Shown here: piece by piece, positions 6,259 to 7,349 of the stretch
Layout: every line of letters starts with the position of its first letter
Numbering within the stretch: position 1 is the first letter of the stretch
Assembly (NCBI GenBank): GCA_005791685.1
Contig: SXVG01000028.1
Coordinates: forward strand, 1 to 7,349
Source: Methylotenera sp.
GTDB lineage: Bacteria; Pseudomonadota; Gammaproteobacteria; Burkholderiales; Methylophilaceae
Length of the DNA: 7,349 nucleotides
Reading direction: 5' to 3'
The notes under the pieces: generated by a model
What the model was told of the DNA's origin: nothing
Seen by the model: only the letters and a program-made list of their open reading frames with translations
The model's database searches: none
Translations under genes and position numbers: made by a program

Positions 6259-7286
6259 TGGAATGGCTTACTCAATTATTCGGCGATTACTGGCCAGCGG
6301 TGGAGTTGACCACTTGGACCTTAATTAAAATTGTCGCCATCGTTGTGCCTTTAATGGGCGCCGTGGCTTATTTAACCTTGGCTGAACGTAAAGTCATAGG
6401 CTATATGCAAGTGCGCATAGGCCCCAACCGTGTCGGTTACTTTGGTTTATTGCAACCATTGGCCGATGGCCTCAAGTTGTTATTTAAAGAGATTGTCATC
6501 CCCGCTACATCCAATAAAGCCTTGTTTTTATTGGGGCCGGTATTGGCTATCGCACCGGCATTTGCTGCTTGGGCGGTGGTGCCGTTTGACATGAGCCTGG
6601 TCTTGGCCGATGTCGATGCCGGTTTGTTGTATATACTGGCCATGACCTCGGTGGCGGTGTACGGCGTGATTATTGCCGGCTGGGCATCCAATTCCAAGTA
6701 TGCCTTTTTAGGCGCATTGCGTTCGGCCGCACAAATTGTTTCTTACGAAATTGCCATGGGTTTTGCTTTGGTCGGTGTGCTGATGTGCGCTAACTCATTG
6801 AATTTAGGCAAAATTGTTATGGGTCAGGCCGGCGGGTTTTGGCATTGGTACTTCTTGCCCTTGTTCCCCTTGTTCATTGTTTATTTCATTAGCGCGGTGG
6901 CCGAAACCAATCGTGCCCCATTCGATGTGGCCGAAGGCGAATCGGAAATTGTCGCGGGTTTTCATGTGGAATACTCCGGCATGGCTTTCGCCGTGTTCTT
7001 TTTAGCCGAATACGCCAACATGATCTTGGTGTCCATGCTGGCGGCATTGATGTTCTTGGGTGGTTGGTTATCGCCTGTGCCGTTTATAGCCGATGGTTTC
7101 TTATGGCTATTGGCCAAGGTCGGCTTTTTGCTGTTCTTATTCTTGTGGTTTAGGGCCACCTTCCCTAGGTACCGCTACGACCAAATCATGCGACTAGGTT
7201 GGAAAGTGTTTATTCCCATCACCATTGTTTGGATAGTGTTGGTCGGTGGCATGATGCAAACCCCTTGGGCTTACTTGTTCCATTAA
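6258..7286 (+). CDS. nuoH: NADH-quinone oxidoreductase subunit H (NuoH, ND1 homologue, membrane subunit)
   Basis: NuoH is the inner-membrane subunit that docks the peripheral arm and forms the entrance and tunnel for quinone. The 342-residue product is highly hydrophobic, with about eight membrane segments near residues 20-40, 86-108, 120-141, 160-180, 196-215, 242-264, 282-300 and 315-333. Both family signatures are present: GLLQPLADGLKLLFKE (63-78) and PFDVAEGESEIVAG (221-234), followed by FHVEYSGMAFA. The first cytoplasmic loop AERKVIGYMQVRIGPNRVG (42-60) is also typical. Conserved acidic residues in these loops (Glu43, Glu216, Asp223, Glu226, Glu228) are those expected near the quinone channel. 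Length is normal for betaproteobacterial NuoH. The ATG shares one base with the nuoG stop, and nuoI begins five bases after its own stop. Confidence 0.97.
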   Translation: MEWLTQLFGDYWPAVELTTWTLIKIVAIVVPLMGAVAYLTLAERKVIGYMQVRIGPNRVGYFGLLQPLADGLKLLFKEIVIPATSNKALFLLGPVLAIAPAFAAWAVVPFDMSLVLADVDAGLLYILAMTSVAVYGVIIAGWASNSKYAFLGALRSAAQIVSYEIAMGFALVGVLMCANSLNLGKIVMGQAGGFWHWYFLPLFPLFIVYFISAVAETNRAPFDVAEGESEIVAGFHVEYSGMAFAVFFLAEYANMILVSMLAALMFLGGWLSPVPFIADGFLWLLAKVGFLLFLFLWFRATFPRYRYDQIMRLGWKVFIPITIVWIVLVGGMMQTPWAYLFH

Positions 7287-7291
7287 ATTTT

Positions 7292-7349
7292 ATGATAAAG
7301 AACATACAAAAAACCTTATCAAGCTTGATGTTGGTCGAGTTGTTAAAAG
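7292..7349 (+). CDS. nuoI: NADH-quinone oxidoreductase subunit I (NuoI), 5' end only
   Basis: An ATG at 7292, five bases after the nuoH stop, opens a frame that runs off the window: 19 residues, MIKNIQKTLSSLMLVELLK. This resembles the N-terminal amphipathic helix of NuoI, where family members have a basic helix ending in '(L/F)LxELLxG' before the rest of the protein. NuoI carries the two 4Fe-4S clusters N6a and N6b that link NuoG to N2 of NuoB; those cysteines lie beyond the window. Its place directly after nuoH is the standard order. There is no visible Shine-Dalgarno sequence: the bases before the ATG are AT-rich (ATTTT). The identification rests on the LVELLK pattern and gene order, since no cluster motif is in view. 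Confidence 0.85.
   Translation, partial: MIKNIQKTLSSLMLVELLK

Noticed and set aside
7287..7291. Terminator or internal promoter between nuoH and nuoI
   Set aside because: The gap is five AT-rich bases, too short for a hairpin, and the GC-rich stem required just upstream is not visible in the nuoH end.
1..7349. A novel system, mobile element, CRISPR array or RNA gene hidden in the window
   Set aside because: All but about 40 bases belong to recognisable nuo genes in standard order and intact frames. No direct repeat array, inverted-repeat ends, tRNA-like structure or foreign gene was seen.

Overview
The window is a central slice of a bacterial respiratory complex I (NADH:ubiquinone oxidoreductase, NDH-1) operon. 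All genes are on the + strand in the order nuoB(3' end)-nuoC-nuoD-nuoE-nuoF-nuoG-nuoH-nuoI(5' end). Coding is almost continuous: the largest gap between genes is 18 bases, and three junctions (E/F, F/G, G/H) are TAATG overlaps in which the stop and start codons share one base. No promoter, terminator, RNA gene, mobile element or CRISPR array is visible, and no stretch over 300 bases lacks a gene.

The protein sequences suggest a betaproteobacterium. nuoC and nuoD are separate genes, not the fused nuoCD of E. coli and relatives. NuoG lacks the N7 cluster cysteines. NuoH carries the PFDVAEGESEIVAG form of its second signature, which I recall from betaproteobacterial homologues. Base composition looks moderate, leucine TTG is very common and isoleucine ATA is frequent, which fits a moderate-GC lineage better than a high-GC Burkholderia-like one. 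The order or genus cannot be fixed from this window.

Layout and function: bases 1-129 encode the end of NuoB (cluster N2 subunit); 135-731 NuoC and 741-1994 NuoD complete the hydrogenase-like connecting (Q) module; 2013-2486 NuoE (cluster N1a), 2486-3823 NuoF (FMN, NADH site, cluster N3) and 3823-6258 NuoG (clusters N1b, N4, N5) form the NADH dehydrogenase (N) module; 6258-7286 NuoH is the membrane subunit that docks the Q module and lines the quinone tunnel; 7292-7349 starts NuoI (clusters N6a/N6b). Electrons pass NADH -> FMN (NuoF) -> N3 -> N1b/N4/N5 (NuoG) -> N6a/N6b (NuoI) -> N2 (NuoB) -> quinone at the NuoB/NuoD/NuoH interface, driving proton pumping by membrane subunits presumably encoded downstream.

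Two starts differ from the longest open frame: nuoD should start at ATG 741 rather than TTG 735, and nuoG at ATG 3823 rather than TTG 3802. I found no undescribed system. The points for a second look are small: a Met/His-rich in-frame repeat in NuoG, a tyrosine in the NuoF signature, a divergent NuoF N-terminus, and ATA codon use.
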